64,000 nucleotides of DNA from Tabrizicola piscis (GCF_003940805.1 NZ_CP034328.1:3720001-3784000), one strand, 5' to 3'. Positions 10,797 through 19,157 are shown, counted from the first letter of the stretch. The notes: generated by a model from the letters alone, not told the origin. Numbers and translations are program-made.

Positions 10797-10987
10797 TCAC
10801 CTCTGCCACGCAGCCCACGCCACGAACCTCTTCCACGGTGTTTCTTCCACATCCTCGCGCCGACGCTTGGTCAGACACCGCGGGAAATCAGCCAGCAGAA
10901 ACTCCGCCTCTTCCAAATCCGGCTTGCCGATGGCGGCGGCAAGAGCGGTTACCCATCCGTCATGCCGGGGCCCCAGAGACCCTCCGG
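10797..10987 (-). repeat. Diverged distal unit of the fliG 3'-end array
   Basis: This is the unit furthest from fliG. Read on the minus strand it opens with the same spacer and the codons for VTALAAAIGKPDLEEAEFLLA. It then departs into an alternative tail ending in FVAWAAWQR and TGA at 10797-10799. The alternative tail still lines up at several positions with the FliG C-terminus (for example LA, L, RE), so it may be an older, much diverged copy or a chimera. No start codon or ribosome binding site was found in frame. Confidence 0.6.
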
Positions 10988-11249
10988 CTACGCATCCTCA
11001 GGGTGGATCAGGCTGATCTCGCCACTGGCCTCCAGCGTGCGGATGGCGCTGATGATGGCGGTCATCGCCTCCTCCGCGTCCTTGTTCTTGACCTTGCCAC
11101 GGGTGGCCATCTCCTCGCGCAGACCCTGCGCCAGACGCTGCGAGATATTGGCCAACAGAAACTCCGCCGTCGCTTCCAAATCCGCTTTGGTGACGGCGGC
11201 GGCAAGGGCGGCTACCTATCCGTCATGCCTGGGCCCCAGAGACCCCCTG
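10988..11249 (-). repeat. Copy A of the fliG 3'-end unit (262 bp)
   Basis: A 262-bp unit containing a short spacer and about 78 codons equal to the fliG 3' end. It ends in a TAG at 10988-10990 that matches the fliG stop. The encoded segment FLLANISQRLAQGLREEM is intact. Amino-acid changes relative to fliG are few: KNK for KDK and IIS for IIT in the core, and A-E-A-T for E-E-A-A near the start. One in-frame ATG exists at 11179, without a clear ribosome binding site. Confidence 0.9.
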
Positions 11250-11511
11250 CTACGCATCCTCGGGGTGAATCAGGCTGATCTCGCCGCTGGCCTCCAGCGT
11301 GCGGATGGCAGTGATGATGGCGGTCATCGCCTCCTCCGCGTCCTTGTCCTTGACCTTGCCACGGGTGGCCATCTCCTCACGCAGACCTTGCGCCAGACGC
11401 TGCGAGATATTGGCCAAAAGAAACTCCGCCGCCTCTTCCAGGTCCGTTTTGCCGATGGCGGCGGCAAGGGCGGCTACCCATCAGTCATGCCTGGGCCTCC
11501 GAGACCTCCGG
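11250..11511 (-). repeat. Copy B of the fliG 3'-end unit (262 bp)
   Basis: The unit next to fliG, exactly 262 bases from stop to stop. By eye, about 10 of 12 codon differences from the fliG 3' end are synonymous (for example GAG/GAA, ATC/ATT, TCG/TCA). The two replacements are near the 5' edge of the unit. An in-frame TGA precedes the coding part, so it cannot be read through from fliG. The spacer contains two GGAGG-type boxes followed by an ATG, but that ATG is in another frame and stops after four codons. Confidence 0.92.
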
Positions 11512-12591
11512 CTACGCATCCTCAGGGTGGATCAGGCTGATCTCACCGCTGGCCTCCAGCGTGCGGATGGCAGTGATGATGGCGGTCATTGCCTCTTCAG
11601 CGTCCTTGTCCTTGACCTTGCCACGGGTGGCCATCTCCTCACGCAGACCTTGCGCCAGACGCTGTGAGATATTGGCCAACAGAAACTCCGCCGCTTCTTC
11701 TAGGTCCGGTTTGCCGATGGCGGCGGCAAGGGCGGTCACCAGAACCGGCTGTTCGACCAGCCGCGTGACCTTTGGCGCATCGCGTGGGTTCAGGCGGATC
11801 GGCAGGTGGACGAAGGTAAAGATCGCGCGGCGCACTTCGGCGGCGAAATCGGCGTCTTCCGCCTCCAGCCCCAGAAGCACGTCTTCCCGCGTCAGGCTGG
11901 GAGACACGTTCAGGATCGCCCCCACACGTTCCACTGGGCCGGTGTCGAAGGCGCGAAGCGGCTGATTGTCCAGTTCCGCCAGCAGCGCAGCCCCGATCCG
12001 GCGCACGGTTTCCGGATCGACCTTGCCGGTCATCGACACCGCATAGGCCACGCGGCGGGCCCGGTCCCCCGGCAGCCGCCCCAGAATCTCGGCCGCTTTG
12101 GTGACGGGCAGCTTGGACAGCATCACCGCCCCAACCTCTGCTGCTTCGTCGGCAAGGATGGGCAACAGGCGATCGACCGGCAGGGCGACGATCCGTTCCC
12201 AGGGGTCAACCTTGGACGAAACCGATGCCATGCGCCGCAACCGTGACGCCGCCGATTGCGAGATATGGCCGTCCATCATCGACAGCGCGCCTTCGATGCC
12301 GCCGGGAAAGGACAGGCCGACCGATTCGAGTTCCGACAGGAATTCGCCAACCACCTCATCCAGCGTCACGCGATCGATCAGGCGCATCTGGCCCATCTGT
12401 TCGGCAAGTGCCGCCTGCATATGTTCGGGAAGCGAGGCGATGGGCAGGCTGGTGCCTTCCGTCAGCAGATAGCGCACGATGACCGCCGCCTTCTGCCGGG
12501 GGGAAAGCACACGCCGCGACAGGGTAACCCCTGACGCGGCGGTACGGCGTTCCGGCAGGATACGGGCAAGCGGGACAACATCCTGCGACAT
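11512..12591 (-). CDS. fliG: Flagellar motor switch protein FliG (FliG-like)
   Basis: A 359-residue FliG-family protein, part of the rotor/switch ring at the base of the flagellum. The N-terminal part begins LSPRQKAAVIVRYLL, the middle has VMLSKLPVTKAAEILGRLP (armadillo-like repeat) and the C-terminal domain has IFTFVHLPIRLNPRD in place of the usual FxFEDL, then FLLANISQRLAQGLREEM and a GKVKDKDAEEA helix. No other flagellar gene is near. The start at 12591 has an AGAGGTG box. The 3' end is repeated in tandem downstream. An ATG at 12624 is upstream but lacks a good box. Confidence 0.87.
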   Translation of the reverse strand: MSQDVVPLARILPERRTAASGVTLSRRVLSPRQKAAVIVRYLLTEGTSLPIASLPEHMQAALAEQMGQMRLIDRVTLDEVVGEFLSELESVGLSFPGGIEGALSMMDGHISQSAASRLRRMASVSSKVDPWERIVALPVDRLLPILADEAAEVGAVMLSKLPVTKAAEILGRLPGDRARRVAYAVSMTGKVDPETVRRIGAALLAELDNQPLRAFDTGPVERVGAILNVSPSLTREDVLLGLEAEDADFAAEVRRAIFTFVHLPIRLNPRDAPKVTRLVEQPVLVTALAAAIGKPDLEEAAEFLLANISQRLAQGLREEMATRGKVKDKDAEEAMTAIITAIRTLEASGEISLIHPEDA

Positions 12592-12665
12592 GGCGACACC
12601 TCTGATTCCACTCGTCAGAGGCACCTTGCCAGCGCCGGGTTAACGCCCGCTTAGCCGCGCCCCGA

Positions 12666-12833
12666 TCAGCTGGTCGGGTTGGCGACGCAGGCGCCCTTCG
12701 CCTCATCCCAGGCAGCGCCGGGCATGCACGAGGCGGCGGTTTCCTGCTTGACCTTGTCGCCATTGCAATAGGCAAAGGTCATCGTCGGGGCGAGCGTCAG
12801 GGCAATCACGGCGAGGGTCGTCTTGATCTTCAT
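12666..12833 (-). CDS. Small exported protein with C-x2-G-x2-WD-x5-C motif, 55 aa
   Basis: A 55-residue protein with a clear signal peptide (MKIKTTLAVIALTLAPTMTFA) and a mature part of about 34 residues with three cysteines. The segment CMPGAAWDEAKGAC matches CAKGEVWDDKTKTC in the TPR protein encoded just upstream, so the two share a small Cys module. A GGAGGAC box precedes the ATG at ideal spacing. I recall similar small proteins beside purB in related genomes, sometimes mislabelled as adenylosuccinate lyase. The function is unknown. Confidence 0.8.
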   Translation of the reverse strand: MKIKTTLAVIALTLAPTMTFAYCNGDKVKQETAASCMPGAAWDEAKGACVANPTS

Positions 12834-12860
12834 GGGTCGTCCTCCAGTCTGGGTTAAGGG

Positions 12861-13394
12861 TCAGTAGGTATAGGTGACGCCAGTTTCGATGGCGTCAGAC
12901 AGGGCGCGTTCGGCCCAGGTGCCGCCACCGCCATGCATGCGGATCGCGGCAAGTTGCAGTTGCGCCAGATCGCGCTCATCCATCTGCACAAGGAGTTGCC
13001 CGTAATAGCTGCGGGCAAGGATGTTGCCCTTGTCCAGGGCAATCGCCCGCTCATAGGCGGCGATACCTTCTTCCACCCGCCCGGTCTGGCGCAGAAGGAA
13101 GCCCTGATAGGTCAGAACCCGGGGCGTTTCCCCTTCGGTCATCGTGGCAAGGACCGCCAGCGCCTCATCCGGGCGGCCCGCATAGGCCAGTTCCCGCACC
13201 GCGCCAAAGCGCTGGTCATCGGTCAGACCCGCACCCTCGGCCTTGATGCAGGTCTTGGTTTTGTCATCCCAAACCTCACCCTTGGCACATTCCATGGTGG
13301 TTTCGGTCGGCTTCGGCGGTTCGGTGTCATCGCTGCCTGCCGCAAGGGCAAACTGCGGGGCGAAGGCCAGGGCGGCAGCAAGGATCATGCGCAT
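12861..13394 (-). CDS. Exported TPR protein with the same Cys motif
   Basis: A 177-residue periplasmic protein. It has a signal peptide at residues 1-19 (ending ALAAG), a Cys module CAKGEVWDDKTKTC near residue 35, then two to three TPR-like helical pairs (VLTYQGFLLRQTGRVEEGI, IALDKGNILARSYYGQLLV). It probably mediates protein contacts. It is followed 27 bases later by the small protein that shares the Cys module. The leader carries a 9-bp hairpin that overlaps the ribosome binding site. The start at 13394 places the signal peptide at the N-terminus. Confidence 0.85.
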   Translation of the reverse strand: MRMILAAALAFAPQFALAAGSDDTEPPKPTETTMECAKGEVWDDKTKTCIKAEGAGLTDDQRFGAVRELAYAGRPDEALAVLATMTEGETPRVLTYQGFLLRQTGRVEEGIAAYERAIALDKGNILARSYYGQLLVQMDERDLAQLQLAAIRMHGGGGTWAERALSDAIETGVTYTY

Positions 13395-13400
13395 CGGGCA

Positions 13401-13425
13401 ACCTTTCGGTAATTTCCCGAAAGGT
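13401..13425 (-). promoter_or_regulatory. Leader hairpin covering the ribosome binding site of the TPR gene
   Basis: ACCTTTCGG and CCGAAAGGT form a perfect 9-bp stem with a 7-base loop (taatttc on the plus strand). The GAAAGG in the 3' arm is the only good ribosome binding site for the start at 13394. Folding would hide it, so translation may be controlled. Confidence 0.45.
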
Positions 13426-13459
13426 AGCACGCAATGCGCCACTTCAAGCGCGAAAAGTT

Positions 13460-13474
13460 GCGGCAAGAGGCCGC
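13460..13474 (-). terminator. Terminator of purB
   Basis: GCGGC and GCCGC form a 5-bp stem with a 5-base loop, followed on the minus strand by AACTTTT. It begins 18 bases beyond the purB stop. Confidence 0.55.
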
Positions 13475-13492
13475 TGCATGATCACGGATGCG

Positions 13493-14797
13493 TCAGGTGC
13501 CGAAAACCCGGGCAAAGATCGTGTCCACATGCTTGGTGTGGTACCCCAGATCGAACTTCTCCTCGATCTCGGCCGGGGACAGGGCGGCGGTCACCTCGGG
13601 GTCGGCCAGCAGCTCGGTCTTGAAATCCGCGCCCTTTTCCCAGACCTTCATCGCGTTCCTTTGCACCAGCCGATAGCTGTCCTCGCGGCTGACACCTGCC
13701 TGCGTCAGCGCCAAAAGCACGCGCTGGCTCATCACCAGACCTTTGAACTGGTTCATGTTCCGCAACATGTTCTCGGGATAGATCACCAGCTTTTCCACCA
13801 GCCCTGCCAAGCGGTGCAAGGCGAAATCCAGCGTGATCGTGGCATCCGGGCCAATCGCCCGTTCCACCGAGGAATGGCTGATGTCCCGCTCATGCCACAG
13901 CGCCACATTCTCCAGCGCCGGGATCACCGCCATCCGCACCAGCCGCGCCAGACCCGTCAGGTTCTCGGACAAGACCGGGTTGCGCTTGTGCGGCATCGCC
14001 GAGCTGCCCTTTTGCCCGGGCGAAAAGAACTCTTCTGCCTCAAGCACTTCGGTGCGCTGCATATGGCGGATCTCGATCGCGACATTCTCGATGCTGCTGG
14101 CAATCACGCCCAGCGTGGCAAAGAACATCGCGTGCCGGTCGCGCGGAATGACCTGAGTGCTGATCGGCTCGGGCGTCAGGCCCAGCATCTTGCAGACATG
14201 CTCTTCCACCGAAGGGTCGATGTTCGCGAAAGTCCCCACTGCGCCGGAAATCGCGCCCGTCGCCACTTCGGCCCGCGCGTTCACCAGCCGCGCCCGGTTC
14301 CGCGCCATCTCGGCATAGAAGCGGGCGAAGGTCAGGCCCATCGTCGTCGGCTCGGCATGGATGCCATGGCTGCGCCCGATCCGCACTGTATCCTTATGCT
14401 CGAACGCCCGTGCCTTCAGCGCCGCCAGCACCCGGTCCAGCGCCACCAGAAGCAGGTCCGACGCCCGCACCAACTGGATGTTCAGCGCGGTGTCCAGCAC
14501 GTCGGATGAGGTCATCCCCTGATGCACGAACCGCGCATCATCCGCGCCGATATGTTCGGCCAGATGGGTCAGGAAGGCGATCACGTCATGCTTGGTCACG
14601 GCCTCGATCTCGTCGATCCGGGCGACGTCAAAGGTCACATCCTTGGCGCGCCAGACAGCCTCGGCATTGGCCTTGGGGATTACCCCAAGGGCGGCCTGCG
14701 CGTCGCAGGCATGGGCCTCGATCTCGAACCAGATCTTGAAGCGGCTTTCCGGGGACCAGATCGCCACCATTTCGGGGCGGGAATAGCGCGGGATCAT
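13493..14797 (-). CDS. purB: Adenylosuccinate lyase
   Basis: A 434-residue enzyme of purine synthesis. It cleaves SAICAR to AICAR and adenylosuccinate to AMP, releasing fumarate. The superfamily signature GSSAMPHKRNPVLSEN is present near residue 260, as are the catalytic His region TSSDVLDT and GRSHGIHAEPTTMG. The start at 14797 has GGAGG and gives MIPRYSRPEMVAIW, the family N-terminus. The 38 extra upstream codons are not conserved in character. A terminator hairpin follows. Confidence 0.97.
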   Translation of the reverse strand: MIPRYSRPEMVAIWSPESRFKIWFEIEAHACDAQAALGVIPKANAEAVWRAKDVTFDVARIDEIEAVTKHDVIAFLTHLAEHIGADDARFVHQGMTSSDVLDTALNIQLVRASDLLLVALDRVLAALKARAFEHKDTVRIGRSHGIHAEPTTMGLTFARFYAEMARNRARLVNARAEVATGAISGAVGTFANIDPSVEEHVCKMLGLTPEPISTQVIPRDRHAMFFATLGVIASSIENVAIEIRHMQRTEVLEAEEFFSPGQKGSSAMPHKRNPVLSENLTGLARLVRMAVIPALENVALWHERDISHSSVERAIGPDATITLDFALHRLAGLVEKLVIYPENMLRNMNQFKGLVMSQRVLLALTQAGVSREDSYRLVQRNAMKVWEKGADFKTELLADPEVTAALSPAEIEEKFDLGYHTKHVDTIFARVFGT

Positions 14798-15082
14798 CAC
14801 TTGCCTCCAACGGGTCTTGCGTGGGCGCCTTACGCCGCCAGACTGCCGCTGGCAAGGCGGCATGGGCTGGATAAGGCCACGGGGCGTTGCTGCTGGCGCG
14901 CCGTCCCGCATCGCTCCGGGCCCTCAGATCGCCGGGCTGGCGTTGAATCTGTTCCTCAATTATGCCGCAGTCATCGGGTTTGCAGAAGCCCGGGGGCAGC
15001 GGATGGGGTTTCGGTGGGGTTTGGGTCGGCCATCCCTGTCTTTCTCCGTGCCTGCCGCAGGTGGGGCAACTAGACGGGCAAG
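14798..15082. other. Gap between divergent purB and EEP gene, no convincing gene
   Basis: This 285-base gap must hold both promoters. A plus-strand frame begins MGWIRPRGVAAGAP at 14862 and contains a hydrophobic stretch (GLALNLFLNYAAVIGFA). It runs out of frame into the next gene, has no ribosome binding site, and is not supported. Confidence 0.4.
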
Positions 15083-15970
15083 ATGGAAGAGGACGAACAT
15101 CCGATCTGGACAGCGGTGGTCAAGGCCGCGCTGGTGTTGTCAATCGTGGCACTTGCGGGCGGCTATCTTGGCTGGCTGCACCCGCTGGGGGATTCGCTGG
15201 CGGTCGGGCGCGCACCGGCGTCGATTGCCGTCTTCGTGCTGGCGCTGCTGGCCATCTCGGCGGGGATGCGGATGGCCGCTTTCGGTGCAATCCTGTTGTC
15301 CATCCTGACGTTCACTTCGGTCTTCCTCGCCCATGTCTGGCCCGGCCCTCCGGGCATCTTCCTGCTCTATCAAAAGAACATGCGGCACCAGAACGACGAT
15401 CTGGCCGGGCTTGAGGCGGACATCCGCGAAGCCAACCCCCTTGCCCTGACCCTGCAAGAGATGGCCGAGCCCAACCTTGCCCTCTTGGCCAACCTGAAGG
15501 ACGTGCTGCCGCACCAGCTGCATTGCCCGCTTGGCAAGCGCGGCGGGACTGCAGTTGCGTCGCGGCTGGAGCCTGTTGCGGGCGCTACGGTCTGTGTGCC
15601 CGGCCTGTCGGCGATGCAGGTGATCTTCCGCGACCAGCCGGTCTGGATCGTGTCGGTGCATCTGACCTGGCCTTGGCCCTATGGTCAGGCAGACCATGTG
15701 GCCGATCTGCGCCCCGTGCTGGCGCAACTGGAGGGGCCCGTCCTGATGGCGGGCGATTTCAACATGGTCCGCTGGGCCCTGTCCGTGCGCAGGCTTGCCG
15801 CCGAGGCGCGGGTGCAGGTGGCGGGTCCGTCCAAGGGCAGTTTCCTTGGCTTCGGGTCGCTGCTTGCCCTGCCGATTGACCATGCCTTCGCCCCGGCGGG
15901 CGGGCGCGTGACCCTGCGCCCCGCGCTCGGGTCTGACCATCTGGGTCTGCTGGCCAATCTGGCGCTGTAG
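15083..15970 (+). CDS. Membrane-anchored endonuclease/exonuclease/phosphatase family protein
   Basis: A 295-residue protein. Residues 1-90 hold about three membrane helices. The rest is an EEP (DNase I-like) domain with the metal-binding Asn in YQKNMRHQND, the Glu in ALTLQEM, the His in VSVHLTWPWPYG, the motif AGDFNMV and the terminal GSDHLG. The substrate may be a phospholipid, nucleic acid or other phosphodiester; bacterial members of this layout are uncharacterised. The gene is divergent from purB and converges on dddP with a 29-base gap. Confidence 0.85.
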   Translation: MEEDEHPIWTAVVKAALVLSIVALAGGYLGWLHPLGDSLAVGRAPASIAVFVLALLAISAGMRMAAFGAILLSILTFTSVFLAHVWPGPPGIFLLYQKNMRHQNDDLAGLEADIREANPLALTLQEMAEPNLALLANLKDVLPHQLHCPLGKRGGTAVASRLEPVAGATVCVPGLSAMQVIFRDQPVWIVSVHLTWPWPYGQADHVADLRPVLAQLEGPVLMAGDFNMVRWALSVRRLAAEARVQVAGPSKGSFLGFGSLLALPIDHAFAPAGGRVTLRPALGSDHLGLLANLAL

Positions 15971-15999
15971 CCGGTGTCTTTCAGCGCCGCCCGCACCTG

Positions 16000-17337
16000 T
16001 CAGCCCATCAGGCGCGGGTCGAACGGATAGCGCGTCAGGTTTTCACAGCCGGTTTCGGTGATCAGAACCTGATCTTCCAGCTTGATCGAGAAATCCCCAC
16101 CCTCAGGCGACACTAGCGCTTCGACGCAGAGGACCATCCCCGGCTCCAGGGCCGCGTCAAACGCGCCCGGGGTCCAGCCGTCGGGGTAGGTGACATAAGG
16201 CCACTCGTCGCACAGGCCGACGCCATGCATCTTGCAGCTATACTTCTGCGCCCAGTATTCCGGCGCCAGCTGGTGGCCCCCCTTGACCAGCTCCTCAATC
16301 GTCACACCGGGTTTCAGCCGGTCCTGATGATCGCGGATATGGTCAAGCGCGTGGTGAAACGCGCTGACCATCGCGTTCGACGGGCGGCTCTCGCCGATCC
16401 ACCACGTGCGGCTGATGTCGATGCAAAAGCCATAGGCGCCAACCAGATCGGTGTCGAAAGCGACAATCTCATCGTTCTGCACGATCCGCGGCCCGCATTC
16501 CTGAAACCACGGGTTGGTCCGGGGCCCGCTGGCCAGCAGCCGCGTCTCGATCCACTCGCCCCCGCGCCGGATGTTCGCGGCATGAAGTTCGGCCCAGATC
16601 GCATCCTCGCTGACCCCACCCTTCGGCACCTCCGCCCGCGTGAAAGCTTCCATCTCGGCAATCCCCGCCTCGCAAGCATGATGCGCACAGCGCATCGCCA
16701 GAATCTCATCCGCGGTCTTCACCGCCCGCACGCGCTCCGTCACCTCCTCGCCTTCCTCGACCGTGAAGCCCAAAGCCTCCAGCGCCCGCAGCCCATGGAC
16801 CATGATCTTGTCCACCGCCAGCCGCCGGTTCCCCCCGGCATGGGCGCGCATCACCTCATCGACCTGGGCGGCAAAGCCCGCCGCCGCCGCAGCCCCCCGG
16901 TCACCGGTGGAGTTGTAAAAGAACGTCGCCCCCGACCGCAGCTCCTTCACCAAGGGGTTGAAGGTGACAAGGAAGGGCGAATTCTTGTACTCCCACATCA
17001 CCATATGCCCGTCGGCGCACAGAAGGCACGCCCGGAACGGGTTGTGCATGTTCCAGACCTGCATGTTCGTGGTGTCAGTCGCATAGCGGATGTTCAGCGG
17101 GTCGAACATCAACAGCCCGCCGTAGTCCCGCGCCACCAGCCCCGCCACCAGCTTTTGCCACCGCGCTTCCCGCATCCGCTGAAGGTCCGGCAGGATCAAC
17201 CCCGCCGCCGCCCATTCCTGACGCGCCAGCACCGTCGGCCCGATTTCGACCCGGTCATTGTCATTCGGCGTGCCATCCCCCAGCGCCGCCCCGCGGGTGG
17301 GGTCGATCTTCCGGCGGTCGCGGTGGAATGCGGTCAT
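16000..17337 (-). CDS. dddP: Dimethylsulfoniopropionate (DMSP) lyase DddP
   Basis: A 445-residue M24-type (creatinase/aminopeptidase fold) enzyme that cleaves DMSP to dimethyl sulfide and acrylate. Comparison from memory with Roseovarius/Ruegeria DddP shows long matching stretches, including IDPTRGAALGDGTPNDN, GGLLMFDPLNIRYATD and GEWIETRLLASGPRTNPW. The expected six metal ligands can be placed: two Asp in AFDTDL, Asp in CIDISRTWW, His in MHGVGLCDEWP, Glu in VLCVEALVS and Glu in KLEDQV. A GGGAGG box fits the ATG at 17337; the adjacent ATG at 17340 is possible. No other ddd or dmd gene is nearby. Confidence 0.93.
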   Translation of the reverse strand: MTAFHRDRRKIDPTRGAALGDGTPNDNDRVEIGPTVLARQEWAAAGLILPDLQRMREARWQKLVAGLVARDYGGLLMFDPLNIRYATDTTNMQVWNMHNPFRACLLCADGHMVMWEYKNSPFLVTFNPLVKELRSGATFFYNSTGDRGAAAAAGFAAQVDEVMRAHAGGNRRLAVDKIMVHGLRALEALGFTVEEGEEVTERVRAVKTADEILAMRCAHHACEAGIAEMEAFTRAEVPKGGVSEDAIWAELHAANIRRGGEWIETRLLASGPRTNPWFQECGPRIVQNDEIVAFDTDLVGAYGFCIDISRTWWIGESRPSNAMVSAFHHALDHIRDHQDRLKPGVTIEELVKGGHQLAPEYWAQKYSCKMHGVGLCDEWPYVTYPDGWTPGAFDAALEPGMVLCVEALVSPEGGDFSIKLEDQVLITETGCENLTRYPFDPRLMG

Positions 17338-17462
17338 CATCAGCCTCCCGATTGTGCATATGCTTGCCCGCACGGCGATCCACCGCTCAGCCACACGCGA
17401 CCGTAGCCATGTCGCAATTGGCCCGGCTTGCAGGCGGGCCGCACCCATGGTCAAAGGGCGCC

Positions 17463-18260
17463 ATGGTGAACCCGATGCAAGACCACGCCATCCTGCAGGA
17501 CCGGCTGCCGCTTCTGCCCTGGATGGACCCCCGCACCCGTCGCTTGCCCGGCATCCTGCCGGTCGAAGGTCAGGGCTGGCTGACTCAGGATGAGGCGTAT
17601 GGCCCCCAGATGGCCCTGCGCGACCGCCTGATCGCCGCACAGGCCCCCGCCGTCCACGCCCTGTTGCCTGAGGCTGAGCCCGCCGCGGCTGAACTTTACG
17701 GCATCATCCTTGACCGGCTGGCCAACACCCCGGGCTTCAAGATCACCGCCACCAGCGCCCACCGCCCCGATGGGGGAGAGGTGCCGCTTGACCCCGCCCA
17801 GCCGCTGCGCACCCTCGGTCGCCTTGTCCAAGAAGACCTTTGCCTGCTGCAGGCGCGGGGTGAGGAGTACCGGCTCACCGGTGCCATCCTGTGCTTTCCC
17901 GCCAGCTGGAGCCTTGATCAGAAGATCGGTCGCCAGATGACCGACATCCACACCCCGGTCGCCGTCTATGACGATGGCATGGCCCGGCGCGTCAACCGCC
18001 TGTTCGACGCAATCCGCCCCGAACAGCCGCTGTGGCGGATGAACTACCTGACCTACGATGACCACGTCCTGTTCCAGCCCCGGCGTGAGGGCGAAAAACG
18101 CCCGCAACCGACCGATCACACCTACATCCGCTGCGAACGGCAGTGCCTGCTGCGGCTACCCGTCACACGCGCGGTGGTCTTCACGATCCATACCTATGTG
18201 GTGGACGCAGACACTGTGACGCAAGACGAACTGGCCGCCCTGCGCGCGGCTGTGCATTAG
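17463..18260 (+). CDS. DUF3445 protein, heme-dependent oxidative N-demethylase-like
   Basis: A 265-residue protein of the DUF3445 family. A Pseudomonas member is a heme-dependent oxidative N-demethylase acting on dimethylamine. Typical family segments are QEDLCLLQ, LTGAILCFPASWSLDQKIGR, the IHTPV stretch and the late RCERQCLLRLPVTRAVVFTIHTY region. The role here is inferred as methylated amine oxidation and is uncertain. The gene is divergent from dddP and is followed 9 bases later by an alpha/beta hydrolase gene. The start at 17463 has an AAGGG box; 17475 is an alternative. Confidence 0.85.
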   Translation: MVNPMQDHAILQDRLPLLPWMDPRTRRLPGILPVEGQGWLTQDEAYGPQMALRDRLIAAQAPAVHALLPEAEPAAAELYGIILDRLANTPGFKITATSAHRPDGGEVPLDPAQPLRTLGRLVQEDLCLLQARGEEYRLTGAILCFPASWSLDQKIGRQMTDIHTPVAVYDDGMARRVNRLFDAIRPEQPLWRMNYLTYDDHVLFQPRREGEKRPQPTDHTYIRCERQCLLRLPVTRAVVFTIHTYVVDADTVTQDELAALRAAVH

Positions 18261-18269
18261 GGAACGCCC

Positions 18270-19148
18270 ATGCCCGGACTGATCCGCAGAACCCTTCTCA
18301 TCGGGGGCGCCGCCGCCGCTGTCGCCGCAGCCACGCTGTACTGGCGGGCGCGCAGCCAAGGCGCGACAGAGGTTGCCTATGGCGCTGACCCGCGTCAGGT
18401 GCTGGATGTCACGCTGCCAAATGGCGACGGCCCGTTCCCGGTGCTGGTCATGGTTCATGGCGGCGCGTTCCAGATGGGCGACAAATCCGATCTGCCAATC
18501 CCGGTCGACGTGCTGGATGCCGGCATCGCCGTCGTGCGCGTGAACTACCGGCTGTCGGGCACGGACCCATGGCCAGCGCAGGCCGACGATTGCCTTGCCG
18601 CCATCGTCCATCTGCAACGCGAAGGTGCGGCCCTTGGGCTTGACCCGTCGCGGCTGGTGCTTCTGGGCCACTCTGCCGGGGCGTTTCTGGCGGTGTCCAC
18701 GGCCCTCAGCCTTGTCGAAGTGGGCCTATCCCCGCGCGGCGTGGTCAGCCTGTATGGCCCGATGGATTTCTCCACCATGGATGCCGATATGGCCACCTTG
18801 GGGCGGGTTCCGGCGATGGGTGCCACCGATGCGCCCGACAGCCCGGAAAGCCTGCTTCTGGGCTATCCGGTGGCCGAAAACCGCGCCCTTGCCCGCAGGA
18901 TGGGGCCAATCGGGCGGCTGGACCAGATCCGCGAACCCCTGCCGCCGATCCTGATCCGGCATGGCGACGCCGACCCGCTTGTCGCCGATCTGCAGGCCAA
19001 ACGCCTGCGCGAAGCATGGCTTGCAGCGGACCCACAGGCCCAGATCGACTACGCGCTGGTGCCCGGGGCCGGGCACGGGGGTGAGCCGTTTGAGACCGGA
19101 AAGGTTGCGGAAGACATCCTTGCCTTCCTGACGGCTACGCTGACTTGA
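18270..19148 (+). CDS. Alpha/beta hydrolase, membrane-anchored or exported
   Basis: A 292-residue hydrolase with an N-terminal hydrophobic segment (residues 8-24) preceded by RR. The catalytic triad can be read as Ser in LLGHSAGAF near residue 133, Asp in RHGDADPLVA and His in GAGHGGE. The oxyanion motif HGGAF marks an HSL/carboxylesterase type (kynurenine formamidase-like layout). The substrate is unknown. The start lies 9 bases after the DUF3445 gene, so the two form an operon. Confidence 0.88.
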   Translation: MPGLIRRTLLIGGAAAAVAAATLYWRARSQGATEVAYGADPRQVLDVTLPNGDGPFPVLVMVHGGAFQMGDKSDLPIPVDVLDAGIAVVRVNYRLSGTDPWPAQADDCLAAIVHLQREGAALGLDPSRLVLLGHSAGAFLAVSTALSLVEVGLSPRGVVSLYGPMDFSTMDADMATLGRVPAMGATDAPDSPESLLLGYPVAENRALARRMGPIGRLDQIREPLPPILIRHGDADPLVADLQAKRLREAWLAADPQAQIDYALVPGAGHGGEPFETGKVAEDILAFLTATLT

Positions 19149-19157
19149 CTGCGCGCG

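Noticed and set aside
10988..11511. CRISPR array
   Set aside because: Repeats are regular, but units are 262 bases, encode the fliG end, and have no short repeat-spacer pattern or cas genes.
14862..15308. Small plus-strand gene upstream of the EEP gene
   Set aside because: It has a hydrophobic stretch but no ribosome binding site, and most of it overlaps the EEP gene out of frame.
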